From positions 3,095,716 to 3,159,715 of the forward strand of contig NZ_AP026867.1 in NCBI RefSeq assembly GCF_026000115.1: a stretch of DNA of 64,000 bases. Direction: 5' to 3'. The translations under genes were made by a program, and so were the position numbers. Position 1 is the stretch's first letter. Each line of letters starts with the position of its first letter. The stretch comes from Aureispira anguillae (GTDB lineage: Bacteria; Bacteroidota; Bacteroidia; Chitinophagales; Saprospiraceae). Below, one piece after another: positions 52,794-63,900 of the stretch. A model generated the notes under the pieces. That model did no database searches. It saw only the letters and a program-made list of their open reading frames with translations, and was not told the DNA's origin.

Positions 52794-54812
52794 ATGTATA
52801 CACACTTAAAATATATTATTCTACTCACCTTTATTTATTGTAGCCCAATACTCGCTCAAAACCACTCTTTTTCTTGGGCAAAACAAGCAGGGGGCAACAA
52901 AGCAGATGAAGGAAAATCTATTGCAATTGATAACGATGGGAATGTCTACACCACTGGCGAATATTCCTCCAACGGAGATTTTGATCCTGGCACAGGAGTG
53001 TTTAATTTAACGACAAACGATTGGAATTATCAGATTTTTGTGCAAAAATTAACCCCCGATGGCGATTTAATTTGGGCAAAAAGTTTTGGGGGGAATGGTT
53101 ATGACCATGGCGAAAAAATTAGACTAGATGCGGATGGCAATATCTATGTTACAGGTTGGTTTGAGAATACGGTTGATTTTGCTGGGTTTACAAAGACCGC
53201 CAGTGGTTTAAGAGACATTTTTTTACTAAAAATGTCCTCTTCTGGCACAGTGCTTTGGGTAGAAACTTTTGGAGGAGCTGGTTATACGACTCCTAATGAT
53301 TTAATTATAGATGATGCCATGAACATCTATATGACTGGAGGATTCTCCGTATCAGCAACTTTTGGTTCGCAAACATTCACCTCAAATGGTGCACACGATG
53401 CTTTTGTGCTAAAAATGGATCAAGGAAGAAATTTACAGTGGGTCAATACTCTAGGTGGCAATGGCTCTGACATTGCCATTTCGGTAGAAGTTGATCGCAA
53501 TAAAAATGTCTATACAACAGGAGCTTTTACTGGTACCGTTGACTTTGACCCTAGTTCAAATAATAGTTACTACCTAAGTTCCACTTCTTCTGTAGAGGAT
53601 ACCTACATTCAAAAATTAGATTCGGCTGGTCATTTGGTATGGGCAAAATCTTTTGGGGCAGATTGGGAAGATCATCCTTATGATATTCACCTTGATAAAA
53701 ATGAAGATTTATACATTATTGGTCGCTTCGGTTTGACCATCGATTTTGATCTTGGTCCTAATACATTTTTTTTAACAGGCAATGGAAGTTTGGATGCTTA
53801 CCTTTTAAAAATAGATACGGCAGGACAATTTATTTGGGCTAAAAGCTGGGGGGCATCAAGTGATGATTATGGTATGTCCGTAACAACGGACGATGAAGGT
53901 AATGTTTATACAGGGGGGTATTTCTTTGGCTTTGTAGACTTTGACCCTGGTCCTAACGAACGCTCTCTTTGGTCTAAAGGTAATGGAGATTTTTTTCTCA
54001 CCAAACTTACTTCGAATGGTGATTTTTTGTGGGCAAAATCAGGTGGAGGTCCTGTTTTTGATATTGCTTGGGAAATTGCTTTAAACCCCAAAAAGGAATT
54101 ATATATGGTGGGAGAATTTACCTTTACAGGAAATTTTCATACCGACTTTGGAACCTATAATATGACAGCAAATAGCAATGGACATTCCGATGTTCTTTTA
54201 TTAAAACTAGACTATTGCGCCCCTTCTGACTCTACCTTGGTGGTTGCTAGTTGCGAACCTTATTTAGCTCCTAATAATCAGACTTACGATTCTAGCGGTC
54301 AGTATATCGTTCGTTTGTCCAATGCAAAAGGCTGTGATAGCATTCTTACCATCAACCTAACTCGGTATGAAATACCAGTGTCTCTTTTTTCAAGAAATGA
54401 TTCTTTATTTGCGGTTACGGATACTAATCTTACTTATAAATGGTACGATTGTCAGTCACAAACCTATATCAACAATGAAACCGCTCCATTTCTACGACCA
54501 AGTAATTCTGGCAGCTATGCAGTAGAGGTTTCTAATGGTCAATGTTCGGTACGTTCTTCATGCTTTTTATTAGATTTAAATCTCGATTTGTTAATTTATC
54601 CAAACCCAACTGCGGGAAATATTTCTATTAATAAGAATCATCATGGAGAAATTACGGCTAAGGTTTATGATGCCATTGGAGAACTCATCGGTACAGCACT
54701 ATTAGACGATCAAATTACTACGTTAGATCTTTCAAGGTATCCATCAGGGGTTTATATGCTTGTTTTAGAGCATCAACAAGGGATTAGTACGCATAAAATA
54801 ATAAGGGAATAA
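52794..54812 (+). CDS. SBBP propeller-repeat surface protein with T9SS sorting domain
   Basis: 672 aa. Signal peptide (YIILLTFIYCSPILAQ). Residues about 25-475 are repeats of roughly 55-60 aa with the SBBP pattern, for example IAIDNDGNVYTTGEYS, LDADGNIYVTGWFE, EVDRNKNVYTTGAFTG, HLDKNEDLYIIGRFG and TTDDEGNVYTGGYF, each followed by D(F)DPG or FG/KSFG units; this predicts a beta-propeller. After a Cys-containing linker region (about 480-600) a Por_Secre_tail (LLIYPNPTAGNIS to the end) directs type IX export. Together with the preceding gene it suggests a cell-surface role. No enzyme motif is visible. Confidence 0.9.
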   Translation: MYTHLKYIILLTFIYCSPILAQNHSFSWAKQAGGNKADEGKSIAIDNDGNVYTTGEYSSNGDFDPGTGVFNLTTNDWNYQIFVQKLTPDGDLIWAKSFGGNGYDHGEKIRLDADGNIYVTGWFENTVDFAGFTKTASGLRDIFLLKMSSSGTVLWVETFGGAGYTTPNDLIIDDAMNIYMTGGFSVSATFGSQTFTSNGAHDAFVLKMDQGRNLQWVNTLGGNGSDIAISVEVDRNKNVYTTGAFTGTVDFDPSSNNSYYLSSTSSVEDTYIQKLDSAGHLVWAKSFGADWEDHPYDIHLDKNEDLYIIGRFGLTIDFDLGPNTFFLTGNGSLDAYLLKIDTAGQFIWAKSWGASSDDYGMSVTTDDEGNVYTGGYFFGFVDFDPGPNERSLWSKGNGDFFLTKLTSNGDFLWAKSGGGPVFDIAWEIALNPKKELYMVGEFTFTGNFHTDFGTYNMTANSNGHSDVLLLKLDYCAPSDSTLVVASCEPYLAPNNQTYDSSGQYIVRLSNAKGCDSILTINLTRYEIPVSLFSRNDSLFAVTDTNLTYKWYDCQSQTYINNETAPFLRPSNSGSYAVEVSNGQCSVRSSCFLLDLNLDLLIYPNPTAGNISINKNHHGEITAKVYDAIGELIGTALLDDQITTLDLSRYPSGVYMLVLEHQQGISTHKIIRE

Positions 54813-54871
54813 GATTATTGGTAATGAGCAAGTTGCTGTTTTGGAGCTCCACAAATTTTTTTTTCAAAAAA

Positions 54872-54904
54872 AAAGCTCCTCCCTTACTGATCGGGAGAAG
54901 CTTT
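54872..54904. terminator. bidirectional terminator between the propeller gene and the Tc-like gene
   Basis: AAAGCTCCTCCC (54872-54883) pairs with GGGAGAAGCTTT (54893-54904; one mismatch). A-runs on the left give a U-tail for the minus-strand Tc-like gene ending at 54939; it can also stop the plus-strand gene ending at 54812. Confidence 0.82.
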
Positions 54905-54938
54905 CTATCGTTAAACACCTATCTAAACTTTTTTTGAC

Positions 54939-57900
54939 CTAAAGTTCAACCTTATAGGCTATAGCAAGTACAATATCCTCTATGTCTTCTACATTCAAGG
55001 CATTGGTGGGAGCGGTATGGTTTAACGTTAAGTTCCATCCTCCAATACCATCATTAGGGCTAGGATTAACTGCTAACGCCGCCTTATTCCCTGTTGCTCC
55101 TGTTACATTGACTGCGGTTCCTCCTACTGGTAATACATCAAGATCATAATTTATAGCCGTTCCATCTTTGGATAAAACATACAAGCTAAAAGTTGTAATT
55201 TCCCTATTACTACCAAACTTGGTGAAGAAAGGATAGTGTTGAGACTGCAACTCAAAATTTAATTCATGACTTGTCACCCCTGTTGGAGGGCTTACAAAAC
55301 GATGCCAAGCGGTACCAAATTCTTGCTTTAAACTCATCAATATCGTTGGCTGATTCATTGCATTTAATCGGTTCAAAACTGTCTTGGTATGATCAAAAGC
55401 TGCGCCTTGTAAAGCAGCACCACCTTCTTTGGCACAATAACGGATGGTCAATACAACATCAGAAATAGAACGATAATCAAATTGTTGTATCTCTGGCAAT
55501 GACAAAGACCATCGACTAATTACCCCTGCGCCTTCAAACGGTAAATAACGCTCGTCATTAAAATTCAACTCAAAGACACCGCTATCATTTTGTGCATTAG
55601 AGATGGCAACGGATTCAGACATACCATAACTTACTTCATAATTATCTTCATGTTCGTAGGTGTTGCTAATAATTGCGCTTGATCGAACCGTACTTCTAGT
55701 CATTGATAAGGTACAAGCCACATTTGTATGTGGACCAACAATGCAAGGAATAGAAACCGAAACTGCTTTTATTCGTCTCATAAAGTGCCCTGGATAATCC
55801 ATGTCAAACCACCACTCTGGGATCTCTATTTCACAAGTACCTGTTAACTTAAGTGTTAGTAAAGCACTGGGTGTTAATTGACGCAGTGAAATTTGCTTAG
55901 TCAGTTCATAATTGCGCTTATTTTGTTCTACATAAGCCGCCTCCATTTTGTTAATGGCCAACATCAACTTATCTCCAGACAATAGTCCTTTCTTTAAACT
56001 ATCCCAATAACCAAATTGAATAAAAGGCAAGCTTGTATTTGGCAACGCTAGTTCATAACGCATACTTTTTTCTGCTCGTTTAGCCATATCAAAAGCCAAT
56101 TGGTAGGCTTGGAAATAAATGGTAGACAACTGTGAAGCCATCCAAGAATACAGCTCTTTGTTGGTATACTTTGTTTTGAGGTACTCTTCTTCCGATTTGG
56201 CATTTTCAATCTGCAACTGATGGTTGTCCAAATCTTTTTCAGCAAGCGCCAATCGAATTTTTGCTGCTGCAAGTTGTTTATCAATTTGCTCACTTTCTTT
56301 GTTTGCTAATTCTAGTTGCAAGTCCCACTCCTCTTGACGACGTTTGTAGCCGCCTTTTTGGCTGGCTAATCCAGCTTCTTTTTGCACAACTCCTGAAATT
56401 CCAGCAATTGCACTAGCTGTTATTGAAAGAGATTTTGAAATTTGTGTTCCTCCAAAAGTAACTACAGCTACAGGAGATGCAGCTATACCAGAACTTCCAA
56501 ATTCAAAATCAGGGATAAAGGCAGTTCCTGAAGCAATATTGGACAAAACAGTACTCGCAATATCAAGCCCTATTGAACTTCTCCCTAATTCCAAAGACAA
56601 GTTTTCTTCTTGAATCATAAATTCTCTATTCGCATAAAAATCCTTGCGATATAGCGCCGAAGCTTTAGACAATTCTAAACTTTGAATATTCTCTTTGGCT
56701 TCTTCTATCTGTAATTTTTTTAGGCTCACCATCGCATCCAACAATTTTAGCCCATTTGCAGATTGCAACAGTGCCATTCCCTCCGAGTCTTTGGCTTGAA
56801 GTGCACTCAACAAACTTTGCCCCAATGATTTTACTTCGCCACAAAATTGAATGGCTAATCTTGATAGGGTTCTATATTTATAATTCGAACGAGGGGAACT
56901 TAAATCACTAATTACGCTATTTAAATCAACCCCATTTGCCGTAGCATTTACCAATAAGGCAGGGTCTATAGGTGGAGCAAACAAGGGCAACTGTCGAACC
57001 ACTCCATCAATATTCATACAATGACGAATCTTAAATAAGCGGTCTTCTACCAAATCCCAATAACCTAACAGTTTATCATTCTTAGGAATGCAGAAATATT
57101 TGGTACGCAACACAGGAACTTTGGGCTGAAAAAACTCATCATCCAATGGGTTATAAATACTGACTGAGGACGAATTCCAACTCACCAAACCTTCCAGTAT
57201 AATTTCTAAATCGGTGTTAGAAAAACTATCCAAACCTGAAATGGAAAGCTCTTGATAATTTTGTTCTGCCGTCTGAAGTGGCGTGACTTCTTCGGGTCGT
57301 TTGCCTAGTATTTCATAAGCAAAAATATACATCAATGAAGCTTGATTGATGGATTCCATTGTGTCCCTTCTAAACAGTTGATCCCCCCAAGCGATCAAAT
57401 TATCAATGTATTTCATGACCACTGTTTTCTGAAAAGCAACAGGGCGATAACGAGCAATAAGATGGGGCTTAAATGGATTATCCTTCCATATATTAATGGC
57501 TTTTATCACCTCCGAGTTGCCTGTATTATTTAGTAAATTTTGGATTTGTGCTGCTTGATAATCCCCTTGTTGATGTTTATAGAAGGGTTTAGTAATCCAA
57601 AAATGACTGGTTGGCGAAGCTTGGGTAGGATCTTGATCGGTATCCGTAGGATTAAAGATAAAGTGAAACCAACGCATTGCTTCTTCAAAGCGTTGATTTT
57701 TGCTTAGTTCAGTTGCTATTAATAAAGGAATATGGAAAAAAGTCTCCCAGTTGTAGATAGAATAAGTGCCTTTCAAAGAAAAATCAACAACATCTTCATT
57801 TGTAATATATTGCGAAACATTCGCAGTAGGGCGATAAACGTCCATAAATCTAAACCCATTGTCTTGATCCATCTGAGTTGTTCTAGATAACAAGCTGTCA

Positions 57901-60900
57901 ACCCCTCCACTGTTTAACGAACCTATAAATGCTCTCGTATAAGGGTGGTACATGGGGTAATAACTATATGCAAGTGATAAGCCTGAACGATCTGCCTGAT
58001 TTTCTTCATAATTAAGATAAAACGTTCGTAACTCATCTTGATACAATGCCTGTCGAATTCTTTTCCTTCCCTCTTGTGTCTCTTCCATAGGGTAAAACAC
58101 TTTAAACTTAGCAGTCGCTTTTTCTAGTAAGAGTTCCCTTGTTGCAGCGTCTTTAAATAAGATCAGGTGCTCATGATTAGGATTGTCAATTTTATTTCCT
58201 GTCAAATAATTGTATTCAAAATGCAAGGTGTCAGGATATTCTAATTCATGGGATCGTTCCTCATCTGTCATTCGAGCCAATAAACGGCCTTCTTCCCCAA
58301 AGCTGCTATAAATATAATTGTAAGAGTCAGAATGCTCTAGTTTTGCTGCCTTTGTAAGGTTAGTATTAGGAGTTCCTCCCATTTTAGTTCTCTTATTAGA
58401 AGGTATGCTTATTGTTTTTTCAGGGCGAGGGTAATTAACATTTTTATTTCGATTCGCTAGAAAATTATTCAACTCTTGCCTTGTCATTGATGTCCAACCT
58501 GAACCTGGATCCCAAACCGAAATTTTGGAAAGCCCATTTTCAGTAAATGCTCCTCTAACTACTGGTGTAAAATAATCGGTATTCCAGTCTGGCGTTGCTC
58601 TTATTTTACTATTTAGAGGATCTTGATTATTCCCATCATTCGTTGGCCAAGAATAACTACCATAATTTGTAATATAACGCTTATTTAGCCAATCAATCTT
58701 ATCAATATAGACAGAACCTCGTGCATCGAGTAATGTCACAGTGTGATAAATAGGAGAAACCAATACATTTACAAACCAATATTCTCCATCAATTCCATAC
58801 AGTTTAACCTGTCGAACAAAACCATCAAAAACAAAAGAGGCAGAATGAAAAGGCTTAACTGTTTCGTTAAATCTTGTATCGGTGAGGTATTCATACTTTT
58901 CATTGAATTGATTGTGAAAATACGTATCGTTAAACTCCAACGAAGTAGAAACATAGATATCCAACCATAAATCTTCATTCTTGCCTCTAGGGCGTAAATG
59001 CAAGGAATAATGTGGTCTAGGCCATGGGTGAATTAATTTTCGTTTGGATACTTTTTTAGGGATCCAACCTTCTTCTTTTAATACAGTCCAAGCCAATTGA
59101 ATTTCTTTGTAGTGCGTTGCTTCAGGAGAAAAACTAGCCCCATCACTTTTTTCTTTAACAGCAGGCAATTTTTCTTGCTTTTGAGGTTTTTCTAAAATCT
59201 CTAACCAAAAAATATGCACTCGATTATTATAAACATAAGGAACAGCATGATCACCTTTAATATCCACCTCCACTTTTTCCCAAGCAGTCCAAATTTTATC
59301 CTTTTGTCTTCGATAATAATAAGTACTTGGATGTTCTTTGGTTCTTGCTAAAACATGAACGACTTCCCTTTCATTTTCAACACTTTTACACATACCCATC
59401 ATATCCATATTCGCTACCTCATGTACCTTTAATAGATAATTGGTAAAGACCTTCTCAACATTATCATGGGTAATTTCACTTTGAAGCAGTTCATCTTCAA
59501 ATGCTTTAAAAAATTCTGATTTATCATCTCTAAGTGCTGGTTCGATCCAATTTTCGGGATATAAAAATACTTTTCGATTGGCTTCCCAGACTCTATAATT
59601 TTGAATCCATTTCCACTGTGACCATTGTTTTATGGTTTGATTATCAATCAAAACACTCATTGGTTCTAAGCTTAATTGGCAACGTTGTACGAATAATTGC
59701 GTTGAGCTAATGGCTTGCTTGATCCTCGAAGTTAATTGGCAAGCACTCATTTTGGGATCAATTAAATAATAATTGAACAAATCCTCTACAGAACGCTGAA
59801 CAACATTCCCTGCCGCATCATATTTCATCGCATAAGCAATCAGCGCATCTCGTTTTTCTATCCGTACAAAATCCTGAATCCGTTGTTGCGTTTTAAGCCA
59901 TGCACTAGCATCCAATTTAGCATTCAGTGCATTTTTAATCTGATGATGTGTCGTTTTAAAAGTAGCAATGTTCATCTTACGCCATTCTAAAACATCGTTA
60001 TGATTGGCAGGCAACATGGTTAATAAACCAACAGCTTGTTGCAATTGATCATAGGTCTCAACCGTTTGATACCTTGTTCCATTCGCTCCAAAAGTAAAAT
60101 GACTATGCACTACTTTTAAAGCCGTTAAATCCAAACCTGTCCAATCTGACAACAACTCTTGTATCGTCACCAAATCCGCATTTAAACCACTAACGGCCAA
60201 GGGTAAAATATCAAATAAACGGCTGGTATCATTTGCCCCAAATTGGCGACTAAACTGTACAAATTTCCAAGTATTTCGCCAACTACTATACGACAAATTA
60301 CTCAGGCTATTATTAATCGGCAACTGCTCAAAATCTAAGGTATTCATTGCCGTTTTATACGTTACAAATCCTTTCAATTCTTGAAGCGACAAATCCCATT
60401 GATTAACGATAAAAGCCGTTTTATGAAAGAAATAATAGGCTTCAAAAATAGTTAGAGGAACAAAAGAAACGTTGCTCATACTATAGCCAAATAAATTCCT
60501 CATCAAACTAGCACTATTCGCTGTATTTGGATGTTCCAAATCCAAAAAATAAGCTGCAATTTCCTCTGAAACAGAAAATGTTTGTGCAATAAATTCTACA
60601 ATAAGCACTCGATTGATGTGCCAATGTAAGATATTATACACCATCTTCACTCGAATGTTTTGTTCCGTTTGAATATCGGCTAAACTACTAGGAACAGGAA
60701 GGGCTAATTGTTGCTTAAGGCTATTAATATAATCCTCAGGAGCCCAAGCACTAAAAGCTGCATCAACAAAAGCATCTCTATCCGTTGCTGATCCAGTCCA
60801 TGTTTGCTTCAAAACAAGATCGATCATTTGTGTAAGAACAGCAGCATCTTCAAAATAACCAATCTTAGGCAATTGGCGTTCTAAAACGAGATCATAGGTG

Positions 60901-63900
60901 TCATTGCTAACAAATAAAGCATCATAAGCGGTTTGTAAATCATCATTTAAAGCCGTTTGCCATGTATTGATTTGGTTGTTACTAACATAGCTTTGAAGGG
61001 CATCGCTTTTAAGTAAATAATGAATAGAACCTACCGTCATTCCTGATTGTTGAATGGTTGTAAATTCCCTCAGAAAAGCTATTGAAGAAGCAACATTAAG
61101 AAACGGATTGGTTTGTGTTAATGCCACTGTTCCCATTAATTCGGCGACTGTTATGTCTAGATATTGAGCTAAACTTACTTGTTTGTAAATTGCAGAAAGG
61201 ACAAATAAATGTGAAAAACCAGCGCCTGCATGTTGTTCTATAATCGCAACAACCGTATCTCGGTCTGCGCCTACTGCCATTGCAATATAAGCCATTAACT
61301 CAGGATCAGCCGTATTGATATTTCCTGTAGCAGTCCCTACAGTACTAACCTCAAACTGGCTTTTTAACGCAGGATTTAATAAAGGATTCAGGTATATTTG
61401 TTCGTACAAAGATTTTATGGCTTTGTTAGAAGCATCCAAACGCTCGTGTATATTAATCGCTCCATAAAGTGCCAAACACTTGTCTACCGACCAGTCCAAT
61501 TGCTGTTGCAATTGATGAAATTCGTAAATAGCTACAAAATTTGCAGCAGTTAAATCGTTCACACCAACTTTAGGATCTACTATAACCAAATCCAATTCCC
61601 AAAGCTCCCAATTCGTATACTTCCACAAACGCAGAAAACGCCAAATTCGATCTACTTCATGCTGACCAAGTCCCATAATTTCTTGACCAGACAAACCACA
61701 ACTGTTTACTGGGCGATTAATCGTTATGCTACCTGTTGGATTGATGAAGCGACCTTGTAACAACTCAATTAATTGTTTATAAGACAGCTGATGATCGTCC
61801 AAAAAAGTCTTAACATTACGTCCCGTTCCAGCATTTGGCGTCCAAGGTAGCTGACTTACATCTGTCAGAGGAACTGTAATGGCGATTGCCTCTTTAGTAG
61901 GAATCTTAAAATAAGCACAAGCCTTACCAAAATCTTCAGTAGCATCTTTTTGTAAAACATCAATTAATTGATGGTAAGAAACGCCTAAGGTTTCTAAATA
62001 TAAATGCGCTTCTGATTGCCATAAATTAAAGGCATTATAAGAAGCATACGGTTTTGTTAGATTAGCCAGTTCGTCATAAACGGCTTCTTGTACATATTCT
62101 GGCATGGCTCTTAGTTCAGCAGCCTTCCAGGTCGTGTTACGAGTAACATAAGCAGGATCTTCACTAATTGCCTGTTCTAAAACCTCACAAACCAAATCAA
62201 TATAGGGTAATGGTGTATTGGTGTTCTTGCAATTCAGATCAATATACTCCAAATCAGGACGGCGAGCCAATAAGGCTGCCTTTGCATTTGCATAAGGACT
62301 AACTGCTGAGCGTTGTCCAAGCCAATGCAACACATCGGTTAAATAAGCTGCTGGACTATAAACGGAACGACAATGTTCACAGGTACAATAATCATTGGCA
62401 CCAAATAGATTTTCTAAATCAGGAATGCCCTCAATCGTGTCATTGATAACTGGATTATTTGTTGTCAAATTAATTAAAGCATGTGGACTCACATTATTAA
62501 ATGCATTTCCATAAGTAGCCTGTAAACCTGTGGTTAAAGCAACCATGTGATTTGCTGCATTGGCAACTTGGGTAGCTGTTCCTGAGCCAGATGGTGAGGC
62601 ACCAAATAAAGGCATTAAACCTTGTGTCCCCAACTGCTGTGCCTGATGAGCACTGTGAATTCCATTGTCTAGTAAGATAGCCGCAGCATTCGAGTTTGGC
62701 GCAATACGCTGAATTCGTTGCACCGTTTTAAGTTCTTCAATCGTTTGTTTCTCCAGTTCTAGATTATTGTTTTTAATAAAACTGTCTAGATGATTTTCCT
62801 TTAGATTCAAATTAGGATAATTATCCGCTAAGACTTCCAGTTCATCAATTTTATTCAGTTGATGGTTTGCCGTTCGTTTCGTCGCTGCTATTGTTGCTAC
62901 ATCTGGCGCAAAAGATTCGGCAGTTGTTTTCATTTGCGGTATTAAACTTTCTTGATCTCCTAAAAAGGATTCCCAATGTTGTTCCGACCATTTAGCAAAA
63001 TCACTCACCTTCAAAATTGGAGCAGCAGCCCCTTCTTTGGAACTTGTTCCCTCTAAGGCTTCAGCTGTTGTGAACTGTGCTTTTAATTGCAAAATAAGGG
63101 GTTCAGAATAATTGGCTAAGGTAGAAAGTTGATACTCCTTGGTCAATGCTTCTGCTGTTTTTGTCGTAACAGCTCCATTTTCTTCTAAAGCTGCAATAAA
63201 GGCTGGTGAAAACTCAGGTCGCTTGGCAAAGGCATCAACAATTGCTAGTTGCTCTTCACCAGTCAAGGTAATTGCTCCTAGAATTTCTCCCAAAGTCATT
63301 TTATTGGCAATGAGTGGTTTTGTTAAAGCCATCTCATTGCGAGCAGCTTGCAGTTCTGCTTTTACCTGATTTAGCTTATTGGTGGTCGTAATGAGTAGCA
63401 TATTATGCTCCACAGCAATGGATAATGCCTGATCTTGTAGTTCTTTCGCCGTTAATAATAATGAAATTGATGTTTGCTCTACTAACGTAGTCATCCAAGG
63501 TTCCCATTCAGACAATTCATCAGACAATAGATAACTCGGCAAACTGGCAGGCAATCCTTGCACTATAAAACTGTAAATTACATCTGCGGTAAGGTAAGCG
63601 TACGATTTCAAAGAATCGGCTACTCGATGCGCAAGCACCAATTGCATAATATGATGCCCTCGAATTCCTGTTGTTTTATACAAATGAGTGACATCTTGAT
63701 GTTCTTCACTTTCTTGAATTTCTGCAATTGGCATACCATCCAAAAAACAATTCAATTTTTCAACTTTTTCTTCGAAATCAGAGCTTCCTAGATAAGGCTG
63801 CTCGCCTTCTGTAAAATTTGCCCAAACAACAGCAGTGGCATTAAAAAAGGTTAAGTGTTCAAGTTCCTGTCCTTCTTTATCATATCGTTTAACAACAAGA